Assembly: GCA_018136815.1 (NCBI GenBank)
Contig: CM030934.1
Coordinates: 3,115,070-3,179,069, forward strand
Length of the DNA: 64,000 bases
Direction: 5' to 3'
DNA from: Isochrysis galbana
Taxonomy: Eukaryota; Haptophyta; Isochrysidales; Isochrysidaceae
The translations under genes were made by a program, and so were the position numbers. Below are positions 21,584 through 32,350 of the stretch, in pieces (positions within the stretch are counted from its first letter, which is position 1; every line of letters begins with the position of its first letter). Below the pieces are notes generated by a model, which was not told where the DNA came from, searched no databases, and worked only from the letters and a program-made list of their open reading frames with translations.

Positions 21584-22696
21584 CTAGAGGACGTTCCGGC
21601 TCGGGGCGACCGTGAGCGAACGCCTTAGCTTAGACTCATCGCAGGAAGTGGCATTATATTGACGGAATGAGCGGACCCTTGGCGTGCCGGGCTCCGCAGG
21701 TGCGCGCCTCGAATGGTCGCAGATGATGATTTCTTGCTCACTATCAGTTGGGCTGGCGGATTCCCCACAAGGTCCAATGAGGGCGTGCTGTTCCTTCTCA
21801 CACCGGATGAAGTCCACCATGCCCGAGCGCTTCTCGTAGAAGGCGCCAAGCACGATGAGCTCGCCCGTCGCAATGCGCTGAGCAATGTGGGGCCTTGAGC
21901 GGATGAGCCGAACCTGACTCCGAACGTTGCGGATCACTGCCTCGCGGTCTCTCGCACGCGTGTCGCTTATGTAGCCGAGGGCGCTCGTCTCGGGCGATAC
22001 GCCGCGACGCACAGTCTTGAACCAGGCGGAGAGCTCATCTGGCTCCGAGTCCAGTTCGTTGAGTGACTGCTGCGAGTGACGAATGACGCCGCAACCCTCA
22101 TGGCCAAGAACCATTACCACCTTGACGCGTAGGTGCATGATGGCATAGTGCAGCGATCCCGCAACGCCGGTCCCATACGCATTTCCCGCGACGCGGACGA
22201 CGAAAACGTCGCCGAGGCCGAGGTCGAAGATGATCTCGGGCGGGACGCGCGAGTCGGAGCAGCCTAGGATCGCCACTTTGGGATACGCTTGCCAGATCTC
22301 AACCCTACGCTGCATCGTGTTAAGCTCCGGCCGCGTCGATTGGCCAGTCCAGAAGCGCACGTTTCCTGCGGAGAGCATCTCGAGCACCTCTGCAGGTTGG
22401 ATTCGCAGTTCGGCGGCATCGTTCATCTCGCGCAGCCGTACTAAGTCCTCCATCGAAGGCACCGTGTTCTCGAATTGGCTCTCAAACTGGCGGAAGCGCT
22501 GGTGCTGCTCGTTTGCAGCGTTCAGGTCGAGCAGAGTGCCCATCGCGAGCTGCGGCGAGGTGGCGGCGGCGGGCAGGTATCGAGCGGAGCGCTTCGGACG
22601 CCGCCTCCGCTTTGCTAGTAGGAGCAGCGCGCCGAGCGCGCCGCCGACTGCCGCAGCCGCCAGCATGGCAAGCGCAGGCCGCTCTGCGCCGCCCAT
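21584..22696 (-). CDS. Beta-carbonic anhydrase, membrane-anchored, 370 aa
   Basis: ATG 22696 is chosen because the longer frame upstream is Gly/Arg/Glu low complexity from a CT-rich tract. Residues 5-27 form one hydrophobic segment (MLAAAAVGGALGALLLLA) followed by KRRRRPKR, an N-terminal signal anchor or plastid/ER-type leader. The catalytic domain has both hallmark motifs of plant/bacterial beta-CAs: CSDSRVPPE (zinc Cys and the Asp/Arg dyad) and GHEGCGV (zinc His and Cys). Between them lies VVRVAGNAYGTGVAGSLHYA. It interconverts CO2 and bicarbonate, probably for carbon concentration at a membrane. The about 70-residue C-terminal tail after EKEQHALIGPC, rich in Ser/Arg, is unusual and may be a lineage extension. 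No intron. Confidence 0.95.
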   Translation of the reverse strand: MGGAERPALAMLAAAAVGGALGALLLLAKRRRRPKRSARYLPAAATSPQLAMGTLLDLNAANEQHQRFRQFESQFENTVPSMEDLVRLREMNDAAELRIQPAEVLEMLSAGNVRFWTGQSTRPELNTMQRRVEIWQAYPKVAILGCSDSRVPPEIIFDLGLGDVFVVRVAGNAYGTGVAGSLHYAIMHLRVKVVMVLGHEGCGVIRHSQQSLNELDSEPDELSAWFKTVRRGVSPETSALGYISDTRARDREAVIRNVRSQVRLIRSRPHIAQRIATGELIVLGAFYEKRSGMVDFIRCEKEQHALIGPCGESASPTDSEQEIIICDHSRRAPAEPGTPRVRSFRQYNATSCDESKLRRSLTVAPSRNVL

Positions 22697-23440
22697 GGTC
22701 TTTCCCCCCCCCCCCTCTCTCTCCCCTTGACCCCTGCCCTCTCCTCGCTTCCCCTCCGCCTCCCTCTTTCCTTCAATCGAGGCGCTCCCACCTTTTACTA
22801 TACCATCGCCCTCCCTCCTCTTCTCCATGTTTCTCTCCCCTCGCTCTTCTCCCCCCCCGCCCCCCCGCTCTTTCTCATCGTGCGCCTCGTCCCGTTCTTC
22901 TTACCGCTGGGCGCAACCCTGCTCGCGCTTCGTCTCTCTCCCCCTTCTCTCCTCTTCCCGTCCCGTCCCCCCTCCCCCCCCCCCGCGCTTCTCCCCCCCC
23001 CCCCCCCCCCCCCCCCCCCCCGCGACCATCCTGCGTCCGCCCCCTCCCCCCCCCCCCCCCTTCCCGAGGAAGCGGAAGCTTCGCTGCGGCTCCCCCGTCT
23101 CGCCCCTCTCGCCGTCTCGGCCCCTTTCTCCCCTCTCTCTCAACCACTGCCCGCCGCCCCTGCTTCCCTCTGCTTCCCTCATCCCCTTCTCGTGGAGCTC
23201 TTCCCTGGTAGCATGTCCCTCCCCCCCGCGCCTCTACCCTGCAGAAGGCAAGCCCTCAGAGCCATCGAAGCTTCCGATCTCAGACGACCTCCGAGGGTTC
23301 TCCGGGGCCGCCTTCGGCTCGCTTGGCTAATTGCTGAGCGAACAGCGGTGCCGCAACTGAATGCCAAAAGGGCGGGGGGGAGGTTGCCACCCGGTCGCAG
23401 TCTCGAATCTCTCAGGGCTCGGAGTCTCTGATTTTTCATG
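22697..23440. promoter_or_regulatory. C/T-rich homopolymer tract upstream of the carbonic anhydrase
   Basis: About 500 bp of C/T-rich sequence with C runs above 20, then mixed sequence. On the gene's coding strand it is purine-rich. It probably includes the promoter or 5' UTR, but no specific motif can be named. Pro-rich reading frames here are artefacts. Confidence 0.4.
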
Positions 23441-24017
23441 TAAACAAGCTACTCGGCGTGGAGCCTCAAACTGGGTTCTTTATTAGGGGTTAGGGGTGAA
23501 ATATGACCATCTCCATCTCAGAATTTAGGGAATTTGAGGGGGGGGGTCGGTCGAAAGTTCCCAATACACCCAACTAGCACATATCCGTGGCCCATAAGGA
23601 CGCGGACCTAGAGCGGTCAAACACTATTTTAACTTCTAAGGGTCTAATATCTGATAGGGATAGGGATAGGGATAAGGGATAGGGCGGTCAAACAGTGTTT
23701 TTTTTGTAGGGGTGAAAAATGACCATCTCAGAATTGAGGAAATTTGAGGATTTTTTCGGGAGAAAGTAGGGCGGTCAAACAGTGTTTTTTTTAAGGGGTG
23801 AAAAAATGACCATCTCAGAATTGAGGTTGAGGAAATTTAAGGATTTTTTTCGGGAGAAAGTTCCCAATACACCCAACTAGCACATATCCGGGGCCCATTA
23901 GGACCCGGACCCCCCCCCCCTAGGCCCTTGGCCCCCCACAACAAAACGTAATAAAAAACTGACAAAAGACAAAAGACGCTAAAATCGACGAAAATCGCAA
24001 AAGCTTAAAAAGTAAAA
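23441..24017. repeat. Tandem/nested repeat with TAGGGCGGTCAAACA termini
   Basis: Three copies of an AGGGGTGAAA-ATGACCATCTC-AGAATT-AGG block (23485-23545, 23707-23755, 23796-23850). Interspersed are TAGAGCGGTCAAACA (23609), TAGGGCGGTCAAACA (23680-23694 and 23767-23781) and two copies of CCCAATACACCCAACTAGCA (about 23560 and 23863). It looks like nested or tandem copies of a small DNA transposon. Confidence 0.7.
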
Positions 24018-24121
24018 AGAGGGGCTGGGGTTGATTGTACGGGCCCACCCCGGGGGGTGTCCGCGATGGAGAGAGGGGGGCGCGAGGCCCCCATTGACCC
24101 CCACTTATAAAAGTAGGTTGA
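24018..24121 (+). repeat. Dispersed repeat family R1, copy 4, abutting a transposase fragment
   Basis: GGGGCTGGGGTTGATTGTAC through CACTTATAAAAGTAGGTTG. Unlike the other copies, it runs directly into coding sequence for a hAT transposase two bases later. Confidence 0.85.
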
Positions 24122-24122
24122 A

Positions 24123-24738
24123 GATCCTCGCTTCAAGGAGTTCGACTTTCCAGGTCTGCAGCATGGTGACCTCAAAGAAAGTCACACGCTCGCACTGAGA
24201 TCGCTGCATGGGGCTTGGGATATGGACTGGAAACCGCTTCTTGAGATTGAGAGCGCTGCCGCTCATGCATCACCAACACCGTCAGCCCTGCCCATTGCTA
24301 GCACTGAACCCACCTCTGCAAAGCTTGCACTGAGCGACGGGCTTGCCAGCTCCATCTTTGCCGCGCCGCTCGCCCCCACTTGCCTTGCCGACAAATGGTG
24401 ATGTATCCTCGAGTGGCGCAGCAAGTTGGCTAGACGAGCGAGACGATTTGGAGAAGTATTTGGCGCTTCCTCCGGAATCCAATCTCGATCTGGATGTGCT
24501 AGCGTGGTGGAAGGTGCGCGATCATAGCCATAGCCTGCCGGCAGACCCTGCAATAGGACGGCCCGCGGGGCTGCCCAAGTTGGCAAAGATGGCGCGGCAA
24601 TATTTGGGCCGCCCTGCTAGCTCGGCTGGTGTAGAGCGCATGTTTTCAAAGGCGGGCAAGCTCCATGATGACCTGAAGGCGTCTCAGAGTGATGAGACGC
24701 TTGAGCATGCTCTCATTGTTGCTGCAAATTATGAGTGA
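24123..24738 (+). pseudogene. hAT-family transposase C-terminal fragment, frameshifted
   Basis: Frame 1 from 24123 begins DPRFKEFDF, the conserved (L)DPRFK motif of hAT transposases, and runs to a stop at 24399-24401. A second frame takes over from about 24343-24400 and carries the dimerisation domain. This reads DDLEKYLALPPESNLDLDVL, AWWKVRDH, LPKLAKMARQYLGRPASSAG, VERMFSKAGKLHDDLKA and ALIVAANYE, with the typical W-W-x-P-x-A-x-LAR-LP-SSA-ER-FS-G pattern. The N-terminal zinc finger and catalytic core are absent, so this is a dead 3' remnant of a cut-and-paste element. Confidence 0.9.
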
Positions 24739-26218
24739 GTGAGCAGCACCCCGTCCTTGCTTGTGCTCCCGTTTGCGGTAGTCCGGTCTTGTACGTCTCG
24801 CTATCACGTATACGCCGTACGTCTGTCTGTGTGTCTGTAAGCCTCAATTAAGGATTATCTACTAAATATCTAGCTTGCGGCCGATTGCTATCTAGTTACA
24901 AGTAGATAATGTCTCGGCACTATCTAGTTACAAGTAGATAGTGAAATATCGGCCTAGATAGCTATCTGGCTATCTGCTTCGACGCCCTAGCGGAGAGTGA
25001 GAGAGGGGAGAGGGCTCCATCGGCGGAGCGAACAGGGGAGGGGGGGGGGGGGGGGGTGAGGGGGGGGTTGCTCCGCAAAAAAAACAAGAGTTGCTAGTGG
25101 GGTCCTGATTTCGACCCCCTCTCTTGTCAACCCTTGTTTTTGGAATGCAGACCCTGTATTTTCGAAAAGCAAGACATTGGTTTTGTAAATCTTGGTTTTC
25201 GAAAATAAGGGTCTGGGTCTGGATTCACGATCGGCGGTCGCGTAGACTGGGCCTAACCTAGGGCAACGCCGGTCTCCAGATACTTACCCCGATAGATGCG
25301 CACACGGACGGAGCAGTTCAATCCCGGAGGGGTCGTCCTCCGAGTTTGCACTGGAGGAGGACCTCTTGTTGGCCCCTGGTCATTTTGTTGTGAAAATCGT
25401 GTCATTCGCGGTCAAGTTGCTTGTGCCTTCGAATGGCCCCCCGGAGACTTCGTGGAATGTACGGCTGTCGGGCCGTGGTGGGAGAAGAGTTGGGCACCTT
25501 CTCCGCTCGCCGTGCGACCCAGCGTCCCAAGGTCCCAAGGTCCCAAAGGGTCTCTCCATCGCCGAGAGGAAGGGGGGGCGGTCTCACGGGGCCGCCGTCG
25601 ATTCGTCAAAACTCGTGTGCTAGTTCTTCTCCTACCTTCTCCTGCGAGGCAGAGGAGATCGATCCTCCTCGGTCGGCTGCGGGCCGCCCGGGGCGCCGCG
25701 TCCTCGGGCCGACCGAAAGCGAGCGGGTTCGCGCCGTTGGCACGCGGGGGGAAGAGGGGGTGGAGTTCTGGCTGACGAAGCACGAGGGGGGTCGGTCCCT
25801 CTCTCTCCCTGTCTTCTCCCTCTCCCTCTCCCTTTCTCTCTCTCTTCTCTCTTAGTTAAGGGCGGGGGGGGTGGCACCCCCGTCCACCGCGCATCTCGGC
25901 GCGCCCTCGCGCATCTTCTCGAGCCGCCGCTGCCGCACCTCCCCCGCCCCCTCTACACCCCCTCCCCCCCCCGCGCCCCCTCCACCGCCGCCGCCGCCGC
26001 CCTCCCCCCCCCCCCCCCCTCCTTTCCCCCTGGGCCTTGGGGACAACCGCCCCCCCCCCCCCCGCCCTTCCGCCCCCCGCCCCCCCCGCCCCGCCCCCCC
26101 CCCCGCCTCACCTCGCCCGCGTCCAGTGCCTCCAGCTCGCACACTCCCCATTCCAAGGCCTTCTTCCCCTCGCTAGCCCCGTTCTCTCTCGTCGAGCCAG
26201 AAGACCCCGTACTCACCG
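24739..26218. other. Intergenic; TAGATAG repeats, G runs and CT/C-rich leader
   Basis: 24870-24975 has two copies of TATCTAGTTACAAGTAGATA. 25030-25070 is poly-G. 25800-25855 is a CT microsatellite ending in a TTAG. 25900-26110 is almost all C with G, directly before the next gene's ATG. No supported gene, and the Pro-rich frames are composition artefacts. Confidence 0.5.
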
Positions 26219-28339
26219 ATGCACGCACTGATGATGTCGGTCCCCACCTGGTCCAAGGGCAAGGGCGAGAACAACTCGACCGAGAGGTGCCAGTATCGCC
26301 CGCTCCTCCAGGCCATCGAGCGCGGCGATGTTGAAGGCGTCAAGAAGTGGCTCAATGACGCCGGCCACGAGGTTGCCACTCTCCTCCAGGCCAACCCAGC
26401 ACCCCTAAACCACGCGGTCTTCAACAACCACGAGGAGATTGTGTGCCTGCTTCTTGAGAAGGATGCCCTCGGCTCCTCCAGCCTCGGAAAGCAGCCGATC
26501 AAGGCCGTCGGTCGCCGCTTCCAGCACCACCCACTCCGTGCTGCGGTTGAGTACGGCCACTTGGAGTCAGTGCGCGCCCTGCTTCGTCACGGAGCTGCAA
26601 TCGAGGCCGACCTCCTCGGCACCGCGTGCGCCACTGGACGCGTAGACATTGCTGAACTCCTTGTGTCGGCCGGCGCCGATGTTGATGCTCGCAGTGAGGC
26701 GGGCGGCCGCACACCCCTGATGCTTGCCGCTGCTGCCGGAAACGTTGCTGCAGTTTCTTTCCTCCTCAAGAACAAGGCGTCAGTCAATGTGGGTCACGAC
26801 GAGCCCATGGGCACCGCTCTCAGCATTGCCGAACGTTCGGGTCACAGTGAGGTTGCCGCGCTCCTTGAGCCCTATCGCCTTCCCATGTTGGTCGACATTC
26901 TTGCTGACATTGATGCTGGTGGAGTGGAAGGCGGTACGGCTGAAGGCTCTGGTGCTCTCAAGAAGTGGCTTAGCTGCGGTGGTGAGGCGTCGCACCGTTT
27001 CGTCGCCCGAATGGAAGATGGACGTGTTCGGATGCCTCTCATCGTCTACGCTGCGATGCAGGGAAATGAGGCCGCAGTGCGCTCACTCATTGATGCCCAG
27101 GCGCTCGTTGATGCCACGATGCTTGGCGAGCCACTAGAATCTCCCTCTGATGGCCACACTGCGTTGATGCGTGCTGCGATGGGCGGCTTCCACACCATCT
27201 GTGAAATGCTCATTGCTGCTGGCGCCGACGCTTCACTGCGCGCGTCCTCTGGCCAGACAGCGCTGGTCCTGGCCGAGTCTCGCGCACCCTCCTCGCCTTC
27301 GCATGCACACTGTGCTGATGTCCTCCGCAAGGCCAATTCGCAGCTCTCCGAGCAGCGTGCCCGTCGTTCTGACGACATTGACGAGAGCTCCAGCGAGTCC
27401 GCCTCCGACATATACGCAGCTTCCACTCTAGAGGAAGTGCGCGCCGCCCTGCTCTCTGAGACAGCGAAGTCGCAGGCTCGCGTCGCCGCCCTCGAGGCCG
27501 ACGTAACTCGTGCCAGCGCACTCGCAGAGGCTGCTCTTGAGGCGAGCTCTGAGCGCAATGCACCTCTTGAGGCCGGCGGCTGGCAGGTCAAGGGAGGCCG
27601 GAACAAGAAGTCCTCGTCCGGTGTGTCCACGCCAGAGAACCTTGCTAAGGCCGCCGACGTTGCCGAGCTCCGGAACCTGGTCGAGGCGCAGGCGGCACAG
27701 ATGGCAGCGCAACAGTCATTGCTCGAGAAGATGCAGCACCGTATTGCTGAGCTCGAGGCTGCCGCGCCAGCGCAGGGCCCATCTGACGCCGGTGACCTTA
27801 GCGCCCTTGTTAACGGACTTGACAGCCGCGTCGCCGCCGTCGAGACCACGGCACGTTCAGCTATCGATACCGCCAACCGCTTGGACCGCGCTCAGCAGGC
27901 GCGTGCACAAGAAGATGCGCGCACGAAGCACTTCTTTGTGCTGAAGCAACGCCAGCAGCTGAAGCAGCAGCAGGGTCTGTGCGCCGATTTCGAGGCGCGC
28001 GTCGCTGCCGTCGAACAGCAGGTTCAGCAGCTCACCTCGGCTCCTCCCCAGCAGCATGCCCCCCCCCAACACGTGCAGATGATTTCGCCAGCTCCAGCCG
28101 TCGCACCTATGGGTTACCACATGACACCTGCACAGCCCTGGCAAGAGGTATTCGTCCACCATCCTATGGCCCATCAGCCGCATTTCCAGCACGTCCACGC
28201 GCCGTACCACATGGCACCGCACGGACACCACATGGCACCGATGCAGTGCATCTCGCACCAGCCGCAGCCGCAGGGCGCCGCTGAGCCTGCCGAGGCCGAG
28301 AGCGCACATGAGGAGGCTACGGACGAGACCACTGCCTAA
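26219..28339 (+). CDS. Ankyrin-repeat protein with coiled coil and His/Pro/Met-rich tail, 706 aa
   Basis: Single open frame from ATG 26219 (a second ATG 12 bp later is also possible) to TAA. Residues about 25-220 hold ankyrin repeats (RPLLQAIERGDVEGVKKWL, HPLRAAVEYGHLESVRALLR, GTACATGRVDIAELLVSAGA, RTPLMLAAAAGNVAAVSFLL). Residues 265-380 hold two more (MPLIVYAAMQGNEAAVRSLI, TALMRAAMGGFHTICEMLIA). Residues 390-620 are charged and heptad-like (ETAKSQARVAALEADVTRA, LVEAQAAQMAAQQSLLEKMQ), predicting coiled coils. A GGWQVKGGRNKKSS patch sits near 455. The last 90 residues are rich in His, Met, Pro and Gln. A scaffold or adaptor role is inferred. No enzyme domain or membrane segment is seen. Confidence 0.85.
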   Translation: MHALMMSVPTWSKGKGENNSTERCQYRPLLQAIERGDVEGVKKWLNDAGHEVATLLQANPAPLNHAVFNNHEEIVCLLLEKDALGSSSLGKQPIKAVGRRFQHHPLRAAVEYGHLESVRALLRHGAAIEADLLGTACATGRVDIAELLVSAGADVDARSEAGGRTPLMLAAAAGNVAAVSFLLKNKASVNVGHDEPMGTALSIAERSGHSEVAALLEPYRLPMLVDILADIDAGGVEGGTAEGSGALKKWLSCGGEASHRFVARMEDGRVRMPLIVYAAMQGNEAAVRSLIDAQALVDATMLGEPLESPSDGHTALMRAAMGGFHTICEMLIAAGADASLRASSGQTALVLAESRAPSSPSHAHCADVLRKANSQLSEQRARRSDDIDESSSESASDIYAASTLEEVRAALLSETAKSQARVAALEADVTRASALAEAALEASSERNAPLEAGGWQVKGGRNKKSSSGVSTPENLAKAADVAELRNLVEAQAAQMAAQQSLLEKMQHRIAELEAAAPAQGPSDAGDLSALVNGLDSRVAAVETTARSAIDTANRLDRAQQARAQEDARTKHFFVLKQRQQLKQQQGLCADFEARVAAVEQQVQQLTSAPPQQHAPPQHVQMISPAPAVAPMGYHMTPAQPWQEVFVHHPMAHQPHFQHVHAPYHMAPHGHHMAPMQCISHQPQPQGAAEPAEAESAHEEATDETTA

Positions 28340-29000
28340 GTGCCTCATCTCCATCTTCCTTGCTTTTTCGCAACGGCGTGGCCACCGCTTCCCAGTTCCT
28401 TTTGCGGCGCTGGCGTGCCTGTGAGCCGCCGCCTGCTCCGAGGACACCATCCATTTTTGGACACGTTCTCGAGCGGTCAACTGATTTGTTGGCCTTGAGT
28501 CCAAGGTGGGGTCTCAGACGAAACCTTGCGGACCACCTTGGCATAACAGTTCCCTTCCGCACCACCTTCCGAAGCTCTTGTGGCATTGGAAGAGTGGGCA
28601 CGCCAATTCTTCGGCGTCGCCCTTTTTCCCCTCTGGCTTGCGCGTGGCCACGCGTGAGTGGGCGTGTGCATGATCTTTCATACCTGCATCTCCTGCATCC
28701 ATTAGTTCATCTATCTTTCTCCGAGTCGTACTTTGCGTTCATCACGCACGGAATCTCGTCGAGGCTATTTGTTGTCCCTGTTCATTTCACAGAGTTAGTA
28801 TTGTTCGGTTGATTTTGCTGAGCATTGTTCGGTTGATTGGTGGCTGGCTCTACATGATTAACCTTTAGATAAAAATCCGAAGATTCAGGCTGCTACAGCT
28901 GGCTATAACTATAGTTCGGGCTCTCACGTCCTATTAGGTGGTTCCGCAGGATTTCTGGGGGCGGAGGGAGTGACGCGGAACGTTTCCCGGAGGCAAAGGG
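28340..29000. other. 3' flank of ankyrin gene, no further gene
   Basis: Probable 3' UTR and spacer. A 150-codon frame at 28360-28812 lacks an ATG and any recognisable motif. Confidence 0.45.
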
Positions 29001-29101
29001 AGCCCGCCCCCCCCCCCCCCCCCCCCCCCGCGCACTCCCTCCCCTGCACTCACCGAAGGTGTGATGGCCAAGAGGAAGGCGAGCCTCGGCTTTCGTAAGG
29101 G

Positions 29102-30485
29102 TAGGGCGGTCAAACAGGAATACAGGGGCTTTTTAACCACTAGTAAGGGTTGGGCTGATTTTTGACCGTGGCGCGATGCCCAATCAATAGAAAAGCTCCG
29201 GCGGGGGAGGCTACCTGACGCTACGCTACGAAAATCTTCGCCAAGATCCAAGATATGGTGCGATTCGCCCCCCCGCTCTCTCCCCCTCCGTCACGCGCGC
29301 TCACGCTCACGCTCGCTCACGCTCACGCTCTACCCGTAAAGAATTCAACTAAGTTTATACTTGGTTGCCCCATGGGGGGGCACGAGCCCCCCCCTCTCTC
29401 CACTCCTCCCCTGCCATGGGGGAGGAACCACCCATGCTCCTGGCACGCCTGATGGCTTGCCAGGAGCAGAATGCCCTGCTGACCCACTCTCTCACTGGCG
29501 GGCTTGCCTGCCTCGCGCGTCCTGGCCTGTCGTGGCCAGCCCATCGCTCCAACCCCCCCTCCCCCCCTGTTCGACAGGCAGACAGGTGCAGATTGGGGAC
29601 CCCTGAGGCACAGGAGCGCCGGCGAGGGAGAGGCAGGGGAGGCCAGGGCCCAGCCCCAGCCTCCTCTGCCCCCTGAGCTGGCCTCCAGAGGCCTCCAGGG
29701 GTCGCCAGGGGCAGCTGCAGGCCTGTCGCAGGCGCGCCATCGCGCGTGCCTGCAGGAGAGGGGAGAGAGAGCGCGGAGAAGGGGGTGGGCGGAGCGAGAG
29801 CTCCGCTCACCGGAAAATAGGTAAGTCCCGAAACGGAAAGCGCACCTTCACGGCACGAGATAACCGGCGACCAACACGATCCGGAGGAATCGCCGCCCGA
29901 ATTAATTACGGATAACTTATGGATAACGCTAGACGGAGACTATTACGTGAACGTCAAGGGAAGATGGTATGAGGCGGAGCTCTCATACATAGGCACACCT
30001 ATAATCGGGAGGAGACTATCCGAAGCACCCACAAACCTGGACGCGGCCCCTCCGGCACAATGGGGGGAAGGTTACAAAACCAACAAAAGACTAGAATACC
30101 CGTTAGCGGACGAATACACGCTAGACGGCAAGACGCCGCTAGACGGAATTGGAGTAGAACATCTAACCGAGGCCCTCCAGCGGAAGGATCGCAAACGCAG
30201 ACGCCTCACAGGGCCGACCAAATGGCACGCTATGAACCAGGCCACAGGTAGCGCACCGTGGCCGGACCCCGGAAACCGAAGAAGAAGGAAGGAAGAGGGG
30301 CAGGGGAAGAGGTGGAGGTAGGGAAGTTAAGGGCGGTGTAGATAGCGAAGGGGACGAGTCCCATAACTAGTAGGTGTGTAGCCCTGAATCTTCTTAGAAG
30401 TTTTTTTTTCAATCTCAATCTTGACTTGGTCAATTTTCACGCTTAGAAGTTAAAACAGCGGTTTGACAAATGTTTGACCGCCCTA
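29102..30485. mobile_element. Composite element bounded by inverted TAGGGCGGTCAAACA ends
   Basis: TAGGGCGGTCAAACA at 29102-29116 and its reverse complement at 30471-30485 bound 1,384 bp. Inside are a 20-bp C run just outside the left end, a segment (29103-29348) repeated at 39659-39853, a 29345-29520 block found inverted at 47470-47709, and a plus-strand frame from about 29895 to 30321. That frame (LWITLDGDYYVNVKGRWYEA, LSYIGTPIIGRRLSEAPTNL, EYPLADEYTLDGKTPLDGIG) has no family I recognise and may be a mobile-element protein fragment. Confidence 0.55.
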
Positions 30486-31660
30486 GCTCTCGTGCAGTCA
30501 GACCCACTCTGGTTACGGTTAGTTACAAAAGAATCCCTATCAAGAGCAAGGCAGCACTATGCACTACAGTATAGGTGCACCATTAACCATTAAGCATTAA
30601 GAAACCCCAACATTAAGAAAGCTTAACATGAATTTGGCCGCCGTACCGGTAAGAAACTGGGGGTCGAGCCGGCGGCTCGACCCCCAGCTAAGAAACTCCG
30701 GCTAAGAAACCCCCCTTCCCCTTCCCCTTCCCGGCCGCGCCCGCTTCCGGCGGCCGCGCAGCGGCCGGCCCGTCATCCGCCATGACGAGGCGCCCGTTAT
30801 TCGTTGGGCCTCGGGCGCGGCGCGGCCGCCAAGCATGTGGGCCACGCCGAGCCGTGAGTAGGCGTGATGAGTGAGTATTACGAATGCGAGTGCGCGCGCT
30901 GGCTGGCCGCGCGCCTTGCGTGGCTCTGTGCTCTGTGGGCCTGGCCGGGTGCACCCACCTCCAGCTGCCAGCTGTATGTACGTATGTACGTAGTATACGT
31001 AGTGCACATTGGACATAGGCCGATAGCCATGTGCCGTGTGCCATGTGCCATGTGTATATGGGTGTATAGAAGAAGCAAATGATAACTTAAATAACAATCA
31101 TATATATATATATGTATGACATATGTACATACTGTAAATACATACATACATGCTGTGGCATGTGCACTATTCACCATCACTCATCACTCTCGCTGTCACT
31201 CGCAAGTAGGTCAGCCAGGCGTCCCGGGGTACGCTCCAACTCCAGTGCATTGTCCGCGCTCTCATTGCCACTCTCCTCACCCGCTCCATCCTCAACACGG
31301 GACACTGGCTCCACAAACACCCACCATTTGGCATTTGGCTGCGGGTTTGGCCCGCGCACTCGACTTTTGTGACGAATTGGGATGGCCCTGAGGGCCTGAG
31401 GGCAATGAGGAAGGTGGCAAGCCGGCGGCAGGCGCGGCTGAGGAGACGGCTTCGGAGACGATGACGGGCTGAAGCCCGTCAGCAGAGGAAGGCGGGCAGG
31501 CGGGCTTGGGCGAGGGCGAGGACGGCGGCGAGAGCGACATGAAACGAGCGGCGAGAGGCGAGGGTGAGTGTGAGGAGGGCTGTGATGGCAGGGGCTGGCG
31601 AGGCGAGGCGAGTTTGTTGGGTACGAGTGTTACGAGAGCGAGAGCGACGAGAGCGAGAGC
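30486..31660. other. Intergenic, AT-dinucleotide and TACG palindromes
   Basis: GTATGTACGTATGTACGTAG and ATATATATATAT words near 30975-31145. 31480-31660 is rich in GAGCGAGAGCGACGA imperfect tandem. No supported gene. Confidence 0.45.
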
Positions 31661-32220
31661 GACGACGGATGACGACTGGCGACAGGACGACGGACAGAGA
31701 CACCCAGGAAAACACCCCGACTCTCGCCCCACGACTTTCTCACATAACTCGACTGAAATCAAACCCAAACACTCCGGCCAGACGACAACGGACGACGATC
31801 AGAAGGCGATCTGTCGGCGATCCCGTCTGGAAGGGGAATCGCACCATAACGGAAACGAGGGGCAATCCTGCGCCGCACAGGATTCCAAAAGACTTTCCGA
31901 ATAAGACGAGAGAAGTGCGGTGTGCCTAAGGGGGAGATGCGATGAGATTGCAAATTAAACCTGATTGCAATCACTGCAGTAGATAGAGAAACGTGGAGAA
32001 GATAGCGAATTAAACCTATTTGCGAGGCGCCTAGGAGGGAGAAAGGTGGGGAAACTTCCCTTCTCTTCGAGGGAAAGAGAGAGGGCGCTCCACAACTCAA
32101 GATCCTATGCGTCCAAGCGAAGCTTTTGACCGAGAACGAGAACGAGAGAATTATAACGATAAATGCCGATCGACGAAGAGAAGAGAGAAGCCTAACGAGT
32201 GTCGATTCGCGAATGCGACA
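31661..32220 (-). repeat. LTR-like repeat L1, copy 1
   Basis: 560 bp at about 90 percent or better identity to 49262-49819 in the same orientation. Read on the minus strand it begins TGTCGCATTCGCGAATCGAC, a palindromic end (TGTCG-CGACA) starting with the TG typical of LTRs, and both copies start at the same base. It runs toward an ORF start (FSWVSLSVVLS). Beyond 31661 this copy diverges from copy 2. Confidence 0.75.
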
Positions 32221-32350
32221 TTTTGTCTCCGCAAGAAATAAGAAACCCCCACCCCACCCCACCCCGCCCCTAAGAAACCTCAAATAAGAAACCCCCGGGC
32301 GGAGCCCGGTGGGGGCAAGAAAGCTTTACAAGCTTTTGAGTCCTGTTTTC
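32221..32350. other. Spacer between repeats
   Basis: Short CCCCACC tandem (32250-32272) and mixed sequence, with two AAGAAACC words. Confidence 0.4.

Noticed and set aside
22513-23431. Proline-rich frames of 160-235 codons upstream of the carbonic anhydrase
   Set aside because: They are produced by C/T-rich leader sequence in all three frames, with no domain and no conserved start.
28360-28812. 150-codon frame after the ankyrin gene
   Set aside because: It opens at a TTG, has no recognisable motif and lies in the expected 3' UTR.
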